64,000 nucleotides of DNA. It comes from Moesziomyces globuligerus (taxonomy: Eukaryota; Basidiomycota; Ustilaginomycetes; Ustilaginales; Ustilaginaceae). Below are positions 10,225 through 21,724 of this stretch, one piece after another. The stretch is from the NCBI GenBank assembly GCA_030849465.1, contig JARVLF010000011.1:186001-250000 (forward strand), given 5' to 3'. Numbering within the stretch: the first letter of the stretch is position 1; each line of letters begins with the position of its first letter. The notes under the pieces are model-generated. The model saw nothing but the letters and a program-made list of their open reading frames with translations. It was not told where the DNA came from and did not search any database. The position numbers were made by a program, and so were the translations under genes.

Positions 10225-12033
10225 TTAGAGGGATCCGTCTAGGACGGCTCTTACGTCGTCTACGTTTGCGAGGTCAGCTAGGAAGGGGCAGAGGTCTGTG
10301 AGTTCGGTATCGTGCGGGTCGTTGAACCAGCTGCTGATAGGCACCGCGTTGTTGGGATGAAAGATGTAGCTTGCGGGTGAATTGTCGATGATGATGGTAT
10401 CGCCAATCGGTCTACCCAACTGACTAAGATCCTTGACATAGTTGCCCTTATGGTTATAGCAACTTTCTCTAAACAACCTATGCCTTACGGCGTGGTGAAT
10501 GTCGAGCATATCCAGCACGGGATCTGCGTACTTGGAGAGGGAAGCGGTGAAGACGACGACTTCGTAGATCTCGCCCATCTGACGCATAAACTCGTCGACG
10601 CCCGGACGTTTGATGACGTAGACATTGTGTACGGTGCCATCGATTTCGACGGGGACGATGAAATCGGCGTTCTGGATCATCTTGAACGACGAATGAACCA
10701 AAGTCTCGTCAAGATCCAACACCAGACACTTCCTCCCTGTATCCACCTCGCCGATCTCGGGCAAGAGCGGTTGCGGATTCCCATGCTCGTCGACCGGGAT
10801 ACCGATTCCACCTTGCATGATCAACCTCTGCTCCTCGGTCTGGTCGTCGGTCAAATAATCCAAGTCGTCCATATCCATCTCGTCCTCGTCCGACTCGTCG
10901 TCGATCGATTCGTCCTCCGAGTCGGTGACAGACGAGTGCGACTTGCGGGCCTCGTCGGCCGTGACAAACGATGCACCCGGTGGCACCACAGCCCCAGACG
11001 TCACATTGCCCGTCTCGGCCTTGGGCAGCTTTGTTCCGCCGCCGGGCGTGGTTGGATACTCGCTCGAACCCGGCTTGGCATTGGCCGCGCGAGGCGGTAC
11101 AGCGACGCCGGTCGCGGTGGTGGGCGTGACGTGCGTACCCGGGCGTGTCGAGCCCCCACTCAGCGGCGGTCGTTGCTTCTCCTGCATCTCCTGCCTCACG
11201 TCCGCCGACGTGGCCGACGAACAAGTGAGCAGCGCCACAAGCTTCTGTGCAAAACTCGGCTTCTTGCCTGCTCGTGCCTTGCCCGCACCTCCTGTCGCCG
11301 CTGTCCGCGGTGCGGACGTCGTAGGCTTGGCGCCACTCGCAGGAGCGGACGATCGTGCCGGGCCTGTCGCGTTGGCGGTGTTGGCCGAAACCGCAGCAGG
11401 CTTAACCGCCTCGCCCGCCGCGTGCTTGCGCGGAGGCACGTCGATGAGACCATCCTTCTCGAGCGTACCTTCGCTGCTCTCGGTCGCTGTGGGCACGTTC
11501 TTCTCCGCGCCCGGCACTTGGGCCGTCTCAGCCTCCTGGGTCGTCGATTCTGCAGCGTGTGCTGGGATGACGGGCGAGTCCGATGTGGGCATGACGGCGC
11601 TGCGCGAGAGCGTGTTCTCGGCCGTCGAGGTGCCGACCAACGTCGACGACGCCTGGTGCGAGTGGCTTGCGGCGGCCGCATCATGCGCCTCTGCTGTAGC
11701 CTCTGCCGTCAGCATAGGTGCCGGGGTGGTGGAGTTGGCTCGGGCTTGCGACTGCGCAGCTTCGGACCCCATGCGTGCGGCTGCAGCTACGGCCTCATCC
11801 TGCGACCGCAGCGCCGCTTCCTCGCTCTGGACGGCGCCCGAGGCCGCATCGGCGGTGGGCTTCTTCTTCTTTTTCTTCTTCCGTGTCGCGTCCGTCTGAG
11901 GCTTGGCTCTGGGCTGCGCAGGACGCGCACCGCGCACCGCGACGGGAACCTGACCCGGCTGGACCTGCGTGATGATCGACGCCAGCGCCGACGTCTCGGA
12001 CGGATCCGGCACACTGGTGATCGGCGAACTCAT
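10225..12033 (-). CDS. PSR1: PSR1-like FCP1/SCP-family HAD phosphatase
   Basis: Plasma-membrane serine/threonine phosphatase. In yeast Psr1 with Whi2 supports sodium and general stress responses. The ATG complementary to 12031-12033 gives 602 residues. The catalytic FCP1/NIF domain spans about 430-600, with the DxDxT motif in [12 protein letters not shown] and downstream [24 protein letters not shown] and IIIDNSP blocks, all in the order seen in SCP-type phosphatases. The N-terminal 420 residues are Ala/Thr/Ser-rich and disordered, with a Lys-rich stretch near the start and an acidic cluster at about 385-400. An internal [13 protein letters not shown] segment resembles the hydrophobic, Cys-bearing membrane-anchoring N-terminus of yeast Psr1, but here it sits about 265 residues in. 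SCP/NIF relatives such as Nem1 are less likely because no transmembrane segment is seen. Confidence 0.88.
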   Translation of the reverse strand: MSSPITSVPDPSETSALASIITQVQPGQVPVAVRGARPAQPRAKPQTDATRKKKKKKKPTADAASGAVQSEEAALRSQDEAVAAAARMGSEAAQSQARANSTTPAPMLTAEATAEAHDAAAASHSHQASSTLVGTSTAENTLSRSAVMPTSDSPVIPAHAAESTTQEAETAQVPGAEKNVPTATESSEGTLEKDGLIDVPPRKHAAGEAVKPAAVSANTANATGPARSSAPASGAKPTTSAPRTAATGGAGKARAGKKPSFAQKLVALLTCSSATSADVRQEMQEKQRPPLSGGSTRPGTHVTPTTATGVAVPPRAANAKPGSSEYPTTPGGGTKLPKAETGNVTSGAVVPPGASFVTADEARKSHSSVTDSEDESIDDESDEDEMDMDDLDYLTDDQTEEQRLIMQGGIGIPVDEHGNPQPLLPEIGEVDTGRKCLVLDLDETLVHSSFKMIQNADFIVPVEIDGTVHNVYVIKRPGVDEFMRQMGEIYEVVVFTASLSKYADPVLDMLDIHHAVRHRLFRESCYNHKGNYVKDLSQLGRPIGDTIIIDNSPASYIFHPNNAVPISSWFNDPHDTELTDLCPFLADLANVDDVRAVLDGSL

Positions 12034-13457
12034 CGTCGGATGCACCGATGCAAGCGCCCGGTCGTGTGATCAAGGTGGTGCTGCTGGAGCGGAAGGAGCC
12101 AAGCACACGCGCTCGGTCGGGTTCGCCGAAAAGGTGTCGACAGAGTCCAACTTCGACCAAGTGCCCTTCGTGTGCGGTCGAATTGCCAGGCTCTGGTGGC
12201 TGCAAAGATGGCGATTCGCAGCTGCGGTGGTGGCGGTGCTGGATGCGCGCGCGTGGGAGCTAGTAGGCCTTGATCGCTGCAGCTGTGGTGATGGAGTGGC
12301 GTGGATGCGAGTGAACGTGTTTCCGGGAGGGCGAGAGGATCCAAGGAGCTTCGTCTGGGGTAAGATGCTGTGTCTGGCCGGAAGCAGTTGCTCCGTACAG
12401 AGAGAGTCAGAGAGGGTTGGATCTGCGATGTGGCAAGGGAGAAGGGATGTTGAGAACGACGAGCAGAAGCGATGGAGATGGAAGCAGCAGCAGCAACGGC
12501 AGGTGGGGATGACAGTCGACCTGGCCTCGCGGGCCACATGCACCTCCGATCCAGTGCGCGCCCCACAACAACACCCTCGCTCGCTCCCTCCCACAGCCAG
12601 AGAGCGCGCCAGTCCCCAAGCCAAGCCAAGCCTCCCAGCCGCCGCCCGTGGCCCCGTCGAGGCGAGAAAGCCATCGACACGCGCTCCAGGCAAAAATGCG
12701 ACAAAATCGCCTCTTTCTCTCTCTGGCCTCACCTCTCCTCGCTTGCGCACACTGCGGATCTACTGCCGTAAAAAACGGCATACCTCGCACTCCCCAGCCT
12801 CATCCGAGGTCGAGGTGGCTCTCATCTGTGCACTGCATTAAGAACACCTCCTCATCTTGGTGCGGACGCCAGGATTCGGTGAGAGAGGTGGATGCAGTTG
12901 GCGAGCTGCTTTCTGAGATCGGCCGTGGTGCGGTGGGTGCTACTGTTTGCTTGGGCGCCAGAGGAAAAGGGTAAACACCTCGAGCCGAGGTGCCCTCGCA
13001 TTCCGCCCTCAGCACGACGGCCCATCTCTGGCAGAACGCAATTTGCTTCTCTCCAAGAACCTTTTCGGTGGCCGCTGTCTCGCCTTGCCTCCCTGCCGCG
13101 CTGCAGCCTGCATGCAACAGGATCAGCACTCTGCAGCACCGCACATCCAAGCCTCCCCCAATTCAACCCTGGCTGCTCTTCCGTATCTTGCCAAATCAAC
13201 AGATTCCTCCTGCCAAATCGTCTTGGCAGGCACTATTCCAGCCCCGACTCCCAACTCCCACAGCACCAAGGGTAACGCACTTTACACGCACCTATCCTAC
13301 ATATCCTTCCACGAAGATAGCCATTCTGCGCAGTCGCCACGACGACGAGAGAGTCGTGAATACTACGAGACGATAGATTGCAGATGCTAGATGAGAAGAC
13401 AAACGTGAGCGTCCATGATGCGAAGCCTCGGCAGAAACATGCTTAAAAGGTGGTGTG
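12034..13457. other. intergenic: PSR1-like promoter and SOK1 3' flank
   Basis: This 1.4 kb lies between the PSR1-like start codon and the SOK1 stop codon, both minus strand. CT-rich patches (for example 12712-12740) are present. The short overlapping open frames on both strands carry no recognisable domain. No RNA gene or mobile element was seen. Confidence 0.55.
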
Positions 13458-16400
13458 CTAGGACGAGTCCTGCGCAGCCTGGCTGCGTCCGGCCTCGAAC
13501 CCTTCGTACAGGTTGCGGAAGACGCGCAGGTGGAAGGTGGCCACCTTGGCGACGCGGTCCGACAGCAGGCGGATCTCGGCGGCGAACGGCTCGAGCCCGG
13601 CGCGGTTCATCGCCACGTCCCACGGCGAGCCCGCGGCATCTGTCGCGGCTACGCCCGCCGTCTGCTGGGTGGTGCTGGGGTTAGCGACGGCCTCTGCGCG
13701 TCTTCTCTTCGACGAAGCTTCGGCCTCCGAGTCGATCTCGCTGGGGCTTGCGCGCTTCTGCTGACCCTGCGACGGCTGCGCATCAGCACCCTTGGTGCCC
13801 GTCGCAGGCACGGCGGCAGCGACGGCGGTAGACATCTGCAGGCTGGATCGCACCTTGTCCGTGAGCATGTCGAGCACAACGTTGCGGAGCCTGCTCTGGC
13901 AGATCTTGTGCAGTGCCGAGCCGGTGCGCAGGTTCGTGTCCATCCACGAGTTGAGCAGCTGCTGTGTCTTTGCCGACGGCGCTGCGGCCCGGACCGACGT
14001 CGGGTCCGTCGAGCCACTCCTCGCCGCCAGCTGGATCGCCGAGGCGCGCGCGGCGATCTGCAACAGCACGTTCTGCATCGCCCTTCGCCATCGTGGATGT
14101 TCCAGCTTGGCAAAGCCACCTGCGCTGCCCAGGAACAGCTTGCCATCCAGCCCAGCCGCTCGTCGGCCCGCACAGCTGCTACCGGACGCGGCCGTTGGCG
14201 TGGCGGGGAGCGCACCCGAGCTCGACAGGCACAAGTTGGCGTCGTTGAGCAGACACCAGATCTCGCCCTTGATGCTCTTGAGCTGGCGCTGCACCATGCC
14301 CCCCACCGCTGCTGGCAGCGGCCCAAGCTCGTCCAGTGGCGTGCCGCACAGCTGGCGGAAGAGCAGCAGGAGCATGTAGACGATCGTGAGGTCCGACACG
14401 TCGTTGTGGAACGTCATCATCCGGTACGCGTCGAACTGGAACGTCTCGGGATACAGCGTCGCAAATGTGTTGTTGAGCGACGACGACGAAGGCGAGCCCA
14501 GCGGCGTGGCTACCTGCGAGATCACGGGCAACGTGCCGGGCACGTCAAAGATGAGCTGCAGCATGCCGCGGTTGAAGGCCTTGATCATCACCTCGCTGCG
14601 CGGCAGCTGCACCTCGTCCGACGACTCGCTCAGCGCCTGCTGCATCCAAGCCGTCGTCTTGTCCAACGACATCTTGCCCTGTTCGATCTGGTCCTTGAAC
14701 CAACGGATCTCAAAGTCCACCGCCGTCTCGACGAGGAACGGTCGCGCAGACCTCAGCTGGTGGTTGGCAATGTCGAGCTTCATCAGCTCCAGGATCTCGA
14801 AGCAGAGTCGCAGGCCCTTGCCGATGTCGCGGTCCACGCAGACCACCTCGACCATCCTTTCGATCGCCTCGTCGCGCATCGGCGCGCAGTGCAGCTTCAG
14901 GATCGAGCCCATGAACGTGATGAGCGCGGGCACATCGAGCACGCCGTGCTGAAGCTCCTGCGCGATCAGATGAGGATCCAGCGTCTGGGCAATGAGCTGG
15001 TGGTGTGTGGTAGCCAACGCCGGCGCGCCCGAAGATGCTTTCTCCGACGCTGACGAGTCCTGTTCAGCATCGCCAGTGGCTTTCGTACCGTCGCTCGACA
15101 CCGTCGACATTTCCTCCGGAGCAGCGACGTTCGAGTCCGCCGGATAGTTGGATGGCAGGATCGAGAGGCAGATCGTGCGCAGCTCCTGCACAAGCAGTGG
15201 AATCCTCGACGGGATGCGCGAGCTGGGCAGAGGCGGCCTTGTCTTTGCGTCTCGTTTGCCATCTCCGCCAGCGCCGGGATTTTGCAGGCAGGCGACACCA
15301 GCAGGCAGCGGGCGGTCCTTGGCCCGGCACGTGCAAGGTAGCAGCTGACCATGCGAGAAGGCGGTGCACGTACATCCGCTTTCGATCTCGCGGACGACAG
15401 CGGTCCAGTATCGCTCCCCGGCCTCGCGCTTGCGCCTGCCGCGCTCGCCGTCAAAGTTGGGGCGAAACTGGACGTTCGGATCGAACACCACGTCGTGGCG
15501 GAGCTGCGGATTCTTGAGGATCTCGAGCAGGTCGAGCTCGCGCAAAGTGTGCCGGGTGATGGGCGGGTGCAGCGTGGGCGTGAAGGTCGATCGCGAGCGC
15601 GAGCTGCTTGGTCCGACCGAGTAGTGCGCAAGATTGAGTGGCAGCCCCTTGGAAGGTCGCATGGACGACCCCTTGGAGACATAGTGCGCGCCGCGAGCCT
15701 GTCGCGAAACGTAGCCGGTCAAGTGGTTGGGCAGGATGAGACGGTGATTCGACGGGGCTTGGATGTCGAGAGTGGCCTTGGCGCGCAGGTTCGGAACGCT
15801 CTGGGTGCGAGTGAGGCGTGGTGCCTTTCGGCTCGACGAAGCCTGGTGCTTTCTCTGCGCCGCCTCTGCGTATGCATTGCGGTTGATTGAGACGGATGCT
15901 TGAGCCGCGGGCTGAACGGTCCTCGCGTCTGCTTCTTGTACAGAGGCAGCAGTTTGCGAGGCCAAGGATCTTGCCGCGGCGGTAGACGCGGGAGTAGTGA
16001 CTTGTGTTCGCGAGACCAATGCGGCGCGCTGGCAGGACTCGAACGATGTGGGCTTGGACTCGAAGAGCTCATTCGACTCCTTCTGGGCGCTCTTGCCGAG
16101 CTGCGACATCTCGCACGGAATGCCGACATCGCTGGAACGCCGTGTCTCGTCGATGTGAGCGGCATCTCGTAGACCAGCCGGCGCGGGGGAAGCAAGCGCA
16201 TCGTCGAGCCTTCGACGCTTGGATGGTGGAACGGGTTGCAGATGAAAGGCGTCCTGAGATGGTGCCGGTGAGTCGTGAATCTGCTCGGTCGTATCCTGAA
16301 GAGCGGAGGACAGACGCTGAGACTGTTCTGTCTCGTCAAACCTCAAGGATGTCGTCCTGGCCCAAGGGCGGGATACTTCCGGTGACGGATGAGCCGTGCT

Positions 16401-17285
16401 GCATGACTCTGTCGGGCCCGCTCGCTCCTCGGGATTACCAGCGGTGCTTGTCAGGTGGTGACTCGAGGGAGAGGCCGAAGCCGCTGCACTGCTGTACTGA
16501 TCCGATGCAGTGCTTGGGCGTTCTTGTGACAAAGAAGACGAGAGGCATCGGGCGACGTGGGCAGGTGTGTCGGGATATCCATACGTAGCGAAGGAGGGCG
16601 AGGGCGAGACGCGGCATTCTGGACTGAGCGGGAGCGATGGACTGGTCTCGAGGCCGCTGTGGCTTCGCGCCGTTGCGCAAGCATCGTGTTTGGCTGGACG
16701 ATCATGCTGAAGGGCCATGGAAGATTCGTCGGAAGCTTTCCGCGAAGCCATGTCGCTGTTCGCATGGTCATGCGCCGGGCTGGTGGCCATGACCTGAGGC
16801 TGCTGGGAGACGGGCATGACAAGACGGCCGTTGGAGCTTCGCGGATCGCGTCGGTCTTCTGCCGGGTGCATGTAGTCGTAGTCGGCGAGTACCGAGTGGC
16901 ATCGACGCTGATCCTGCCAGTCGTGGAACTGTGTGTGAGAGGAGGAAGCACTCGGATGAGCCGCGGCAGACGAAGGCTCTACGCTGCTGCCCACAGGACG
17001 AGCGGCATCGGGTCCGTCGATGGTAGTGCGAGAGGTGCTGGCCACCTGCGAGGCACCCTGAATGCCTTGCTTCAATTTGAGCTCGAGGTCGTCGGTCGGA
17101 TGCTCCGAAGCGATGGGAGAAGATGGTGCGTGCGGCGCCATGCTGGGCGAGGAGGCGAAGGCTGCGGTCGAGAGCTTACGTTTGCCCGACCTGGCAGATG
17201 CCGAGCCGACGGGGTTGGCGGAAGTGCCGATCGAGGGCGATCGACGGATGCGATAGCGCTGCGGGTCGTCGGCAGATGCGTCCAT
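13458..17285 (-). CDS. SOK1: SOK1 / T-complex 11 (TCP11) family protein
   Basis: Member of the TCP11 family. In yeast, extra Sok1 rescues loss of cAMP-dependent kinase, and in mammals TCP11 affects cAMP signalling in sperm. The start is the ATG complementary to 17283-17285, giving 1275 residues. The first 570 residues are a Ser/Ala/Pro-rich disordered region. The TCP11 domain begins near 580 with TLRELDLLEILKNPQLRHD and the diagnostic VVFDPNVQFRPNFDGERG, and runs to the C-terminus as a mainly helical region. Inserts that are disordered and probably specific to this lineage include a Cys-rich CTCTAFSHGQLLPCTC segment at about residues 634-650. No intron is required. Its role through PKA signalling here is inferred from the family. 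Confidence 0.9.
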   Translation of the reverse strand: MDASADDPQRYRIRRSPSIGTSANPVGSASARSGKRKLSTAAFASSPSMAPHAPSSPIASEHPTDDLELKLKQGIQGASQVASTSRTTIDGPDAARPVGSSVEPSSAAAHPSASSSHTQFHDWQDQRRCHSVLADYDYMHPAEDRRDPRSSNGRLVMPVSQQPQVMATSPAHDHANSDMASRKASDESSMALQHDRPAKHDACATARSHSGLETSPSLPLSPECRVSPSPSFATYGYPDTPAHVARCLSSSLSQERPSTASDQYSSAAASASPSSHHLTSTAGNPEERAGPTESCSTAHPSPEVSRPWARTTSLRFDETEQSQRLSSALQDTTEQIHDSPAPSQDAFHLQPVPPSKRRRLDDALASPAPAGLRDAAHIDETRRSSDVGIPCEMSQLGKSAQKESNELFESKPTSFESCQRAALVSRTQVTTPASTAAARSLASQTAASVQEADARTVQPAAQASVSINRNAYAEAAQRKHQASSSRKAPRLTRTQSVPNLRAKATLDIQAPSNHRLILPNHLTGYVSRQARGAHYVSKGSSMRPSKGLPLNLAHYSVGPSSSRSRSTFTPTLHPPITRHTLRELDLLEILKNPQLRHDVVFDPNVQFRPNFDGERGRRKREAGERYWTAVVREIESGCTCTAFSHGQLLPCTCRAKDRPLPAGVACLQNPGAGGDGKRDAKTRPPLPSSRIPSRIPLLVQELRTICLSILPSNYPADSNVAAPEEMSTVSSDGTKATGDAEQDSSASEKASSGAPALATTHHQLIAQTLDPHLIAQELQHGVLDVPALITFMGSILKLHCAPMRDEAIERMVEVVCVDRDIGKGLRLCFEILELMKLDIANHQLRSARPFLVETAVDFEIRWFKDQIEQGKMSLDKTTAWMQQALSESSDEVQLPRSEVMIKAFNRGMLQLIFDVPGTLPVISQVATPLGSPSSSSLNNTFATLYPETFQFDAYRMMTFHNDVSDLTIVYMLLLLFRQLCGTPLDELGPLPAAVGGMVQRQLKSIKGEIWCLLNDANLCLSSSGALPATPTAASGSSCAGRRAAGLDGKLFLGSAGGFAKLEHPRWRRAMQNVLLQIAARASAIQLAARSGSTDPTSVRAAAPSAKTQQLLNSWMDTNLRTGSALHKICQSRLRNVVLDMLTDKVRSSLQMSTAVAAAVPATGTKGADAQPSQGQQKRASPSEIDSEAEASSKRRRAEAVANPSTTQQTAGVAATDAAGSPWDVAMNRAGLEPFAAEIRLLSDRVAKVATFHLRVFRNLYEGFEAGRSQAAQDSS

Positions 17286-18427
17286 CGTGTGATATGAGAG
17301 GTCGAGGGAGGGCGGAAAGGCGAGCGGGCGGTCGAGACCGATACCAGACGGAGAGTGTGCAGGCTAATGCAGAGGATCGAAAGGCGGACGCCGATCAACG
17401 CTGCGCAGCGACGCCTTAGAATCGGTTGCAGCGGGCCATAAGCTATGCCGGGGGTTCGTGACACAGAAGCCAATGTGGTGTCGTCGTCCCAATTGGCGCA
17501 GAAGCTTCGCCAGAGTTGTTCCGTCCACCGGAGCGCTGCGATGAAGACTCGACGTGAGAGGTGCAGTACTGAAAGAGACGAAGCGTTGGGTGCAGTCGGT
17601 TAATCGGCTGTCGGTGATGCTGGGGATGCGATGCTGGAAGCGCGATGTGAAGGGATGCGAGCGAGCAGCAGGAGCGATGGTGTGCACGACGAGGACGGTC
17701 AAGGTGATGCGCGGTGATGGATATGGTGGCGGGGGAGGATGAAATCAGGTACGGCTGGGAGAGTTGGCGAAGCGAAAGCGATGGCACAGGAACCCGGAGT
17801 GAAGTGCAGCTTTCCGAGCCAGACGGAGCATGTGGAAGTAAGGCACAGCCCAACGGAAACCAAAAGGGGGGTTCGCTCTATCGACGATGGGAGCGGGGAA
17901 CTCACGGCAGCACCTCGAGAGACGCCGACGAGGGGGGCGAGGCCGGCGTGCGGAGCTGGTTCAAGGCCAATCTGGAATCGGAGCTGCGTGACAGATGCTG
18001 AAACGAGCGAGGATCATCATCATCGAGGAGGAGGGGGGCGCGGGCGGTCGGCAAGCCAAGCCGAGGCGATGCGAGGGCTGGGCTGAAACGAGCCTTTTGC
18101 ACTCGGTCTTGGGGAGCGAGGTTATGCGTCAGCTGCGCACCGTCCGGTTTGCGTACAGTAGCCACCAACTCGACCCGCCTGCGAGACGAGGCTTTGGCGA
18201 TGCCGAAGCCGCCTTGCCCTTTGTCATGCCTCGCTCAAGCGATTGTTTCATGCGCTGCCAAAGATGGTTCCTTGTAGCTCGCGAGTGCGCGAGCGAGCCT
18301 CTGGCAGCGATGCGACGAGCGCAGCGCACACTGTGTGCGAACCGCATAGGGCTCGTTCCGACGCCGGCGCATGTCCCGGATCCCAGGGTGATTCACATTG
18401 CAACTCACCAGGAGACCGCGGTGCCCG

Positions 18428-18475
18428 TTGCGGTGCGTTGCGGTGCGTTGCGGTTGCGGTGCAGTGCGGTGAGGT
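18428..18475. repeat. decamer tandem repeat CGGTGCGTTG, degenerate
   Basis: Two exact copies lie at 18431-18450 and degenerate copies on both sides. The same unit, differing by one base, recurs near 29271. Confidence 0.75.
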
Positions 18476-18508
18476 GTGTTGCTTGCAGCGCGCATGAGCG
18501 AGGGCGCC

Positions 18509-18557
18509 CAGGCGCAGGTGCAGGTGCAGGCGCAGGTGCAGGCGCAGGTGCAGGGGC
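18509..18557. repeat. hexamer repeat CAGGTG/CAGGCG
   Basis: About eight 6-bp units alternate between CAGGTG and CAGGCG, with further degenerate CAG-containing units continuing to about 18625. Confidence 0.8.
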
Positions 18558-19401
18558 AATTGCATCTGCAGTTCCGGTTGCAGTCTAAGACACGGTCGAC
18601 GCAGTTGCAGACGCAGACGCAGCCAGCGACCAGAAAAAAGGGGGAGCTCGCGCTGGCCTCGCCTTGTGCTGCGTGCTGACCCAGCCGTCCCTGCGTGGCC
18701 GTTCAGGATTTTGTTTTCCCTTGGGTTTTCGAATCGAAAAAACAAATTTGCGATAAAAATTAATCCGGCGAAAAGAGCTTCGGCGCTTCATGCGCTGATG
18801 CGCTGCAGAGCTGGTTTCTTTTTTCGGATACGCGGTCGGTGGGCGGTGTGAGACGCGCAGCCAGCGTTGTTTTTCGGCCACCTCGTTGTGCTCGAGAAAA
18901 AGGACGAAATTGTGTCTGAGAGGCTGCAGGGCCGTTCCCGCAACGACGCTCGGTACCTCTGTCCTTCGGGCTAGATGTCGCGGACCGTTTCACGTCGGGA
19001 GCCCTAGAAACCTCGTCGAGACAAGCCGACTCAATGTTGCGTCAGGCCACCCACCACATTAAATCACAGAACAGAGAGCTCCTTAGCCTGACCGTGTCGC
19101 AAGCCCGACTCATTTCGAGGCGGCTCTAGCGCTAGATTAGCAGATGAAGGATCTGCGATGCGGGCGAGCATCAAAGTGGCGTGACCAGGAGCAGCACAGC
19201 TCGTCCGGGCATGAGGTGGACCGTCGGACGCGGGCCGATCCTCACAGTCCGGTGAAAGGGCGTGCCAAGCCAGCATTCTTTGGCATCACGTATTGGGGCT
19301 GATTCGAGCCTTGCGGCTAGGCGACGCATGGTGCCGACGCCGACACGGAGCAGCAGAGGGAGCTGGTCAAGGGGCGAGGGGTTGCCAGGCTGGGCTGGCG
19401 G

Positions 19402-19441
19402 GGCGAGGCGAAGCGAGGCGAGGCGAGGCGAGGCGAGGCGG
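19402..19441. repeat. pentamer repeat GAGGC
   Basis: Roughly eight 5-bp units of GAGGC/GAAGC lie head to tail in the gene-poor block. Confidence 0.8.
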
Positions 19442-21330
19442 ACCTCAAGTTTTAGCGGCGAGCTGGGCAAGCGCCACCTGCAGAAATTGACAAGTGCGAG
19501 GCGCTGCGGCTTTTTTCCTTCGGCGGTCTCCTTGCGGCGAGCGAAATTCGCAGCGTAAGGACAAGGGAGCTTGGGAAAAAAAAGGATGGAAATCGCACTT
19601 CCACACCCGCCGAGCCGCGCCCGACGATGCCGCCTCTGGCACGCTCATTGATGGCCCCGCGCCAGAGAGCTGCCACAACACGGAAAGATCCCGAGTCAAT
19701 TTCGATGCCGCCAACGCAGCCACAATGAGGAGTGCTTTTTGCATTGCAATTCAAAGAGGCACTGAATCGGAAACGCGATCGGTCAGTCTGGCAGCAAAGA
19801 GGTGGGTGCGAATTTTCGGCTGCTCAGTGCATGCAGGTGCAAGCGCGGCGTCGGCTGATCTTTGACGCCGACGCAACACCGTGGCCGAGCGTCTCCGGTG
19901 GAAGCTGGTGCTTGCTCTGAGCCATCGCGATGTCTTGGTGCGTCGCTCGAGCAGGCACTCGAGTTACTCACACGCGGGATTCGGAGCGTCTCAAATGGGC
20001 TTGGTTTTTCGCATAGGGCCTCCAACTAGCGCAGGCATCCGTTGGAGCGCCGTTGGAGCGGCGTTGGATGGCGGGGGCGCGCGCGCGCGTGCACGTGGCG
20101 CAGACTCGGCGCGAGGCCGGTGTCGCCCTGTCTTTAGGCTCGGATTTGCGATCCAAAGGCCAAAAAGGCAAGGTCTGTGACGCTGATCTTTTTGCAAGAG
20201 GTGGCCGTCGAGCTCAGGACGACGGAGAAAGGGCCTGCAGAAAAGCCGGCAGCAGGGCCTCGACCGCCACAGCAGCCTTGGAAGGAAAAAGATGCCGGCG
20301 AGTGAGATCGCGCATCCCACTAGGGTCCATATTTCAGGCTCCGCCCCGGACCCAGCATCCCGCCACAAAGTGCCGTCACTGTACGCCAGGAGGCGCAGTC
20401 TCGTATCCTTGGCCCGCATAGCTCAATCCCCCTGGGGACTACGTCGGACCGGCCAACTGTGGCAAACACGATGGGAACGCGACGAGAGCCTAGGCTCTTT
20501 GCAGACTCGAGCGCTACATCTCGCTGGACGGCCAACTGCTCCGCACGGGTTTTGCGTTGCGCGTGCCACCTGCGTACCCTTCGAGTGGTATCAACGACGC
20601 GTTGGCATACGGCACGGCGAGGAACAAGTTGCGAGTGAATACAGCATTGGGGAGGGGTGGCGCGGCGTCTGGCTAAGCGAGCGCGCCCAGAAGGGTGAAA
20701 AGATTTCCGCAGCAGCGCAGAGGTGCAAGCCCCAAGCCGATCCTTGACGCCGCGGCTTTCGCCGATGCGCTCTTTTGCGAGGTCAGGGCGGCGGTCAAGA
20801 GACTGACCAGCACGCGAGTGCGGGCGTTGCTGTGCGCCGATTAGACGAGCTTCCCACAGCACACAACGGCCGACGAGTCAACCAAAGAGGCGAGAAATTC
20901 CGAAGTTCCAACCGATCGGAGTTGCAATATTCTCCGTCATTCTGCGCTCATTTTCGCCGCTTGGCACCCTACTCTCCGCTCCATTGTTGCGATCCCACCA
21001 GGCCGACCTTGTCATCGGAAGCAGCCATAGCCAACGGCTGTGAAGCTGAGTCTCCTTCGCCTCGATGGCTGCGATCGGTGTTTGTGTCTGAAATCGCCGG
21101 TGTCGCTAGGTCATGCAATAGCCCTCAGAGATTATTATTACACACTGTACTGTATTGCTCTCGCAAGTGGCGAAGCGAGTTCCCATTTGTTTGGGTTCGC
21201 TTGCTCCATCAGGTCTCGCTTCCCCACGTCGCCAAAGCTGATTGCCCACATCGAAGCCCTAACAAGACGCACGATCAGCTTTGCAGACACCGATAACAAT
21301 TTCCTAGTATCGCATTTTCTCATGCTCCTG

Positions 21331-21362
21331 CTCGCCTTGCTCGCCTTGCTCGCCTTGCTCGC
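21331..21362. repeat. 9-bp repeat CTCGCCTTG, about 3.5 copies
   Basis: Three exact copies and one partial copy are adjacent, in the gene-poor block. Confidence 0.8.
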
Positions 21363-21676
21363 TCAACGGAGCCAAAATGCATCGGTGATACATCCACATG
21401 GCCCCCACTCAATCCACCCCGTCGGATCAGATGCCGTGTAACTACAGGACGGGATTGATACGATAAGCACCGCCGAATCGGGCAACATGTTGGATGCAGG
21501 CTGAAAGTCGGACCATGCGCTGCCGCATGGTCGCCACCCTCGCCACGCGAGACACGCTCGTCACCGCGTGCAGCCTAGACGAGACCGCCAATCTCTCCAT
21601 GGGAAATCCCTCGCTTGCCTTGGCTGCCTGATTTGCGGCGACTCTGCCAGTCACCGCATACAGTCAGCCCAGCACC

Positions 21677-21724
21677 CCACTCGCTCCCACTCGCTCCCAC
21701 TCGCTCCCACTCGCTCCCACTCGC
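21677..21724. repeat. 10-bp repeat TCGCTCCCAC, four exact copies plus partials
   Basis: Four perfect decamers occupy 21681-21720 with partial units on both sides, about 220 bp beyond the stop codon of the secreted-protein gene. Confidence 0.85.

Noticed and set aside
18428..18625. CRISPR-like or VNTR array
   Set aside because: Units are 6-10 bp without spacers; it is simple tandem repetition in a eukaryote.
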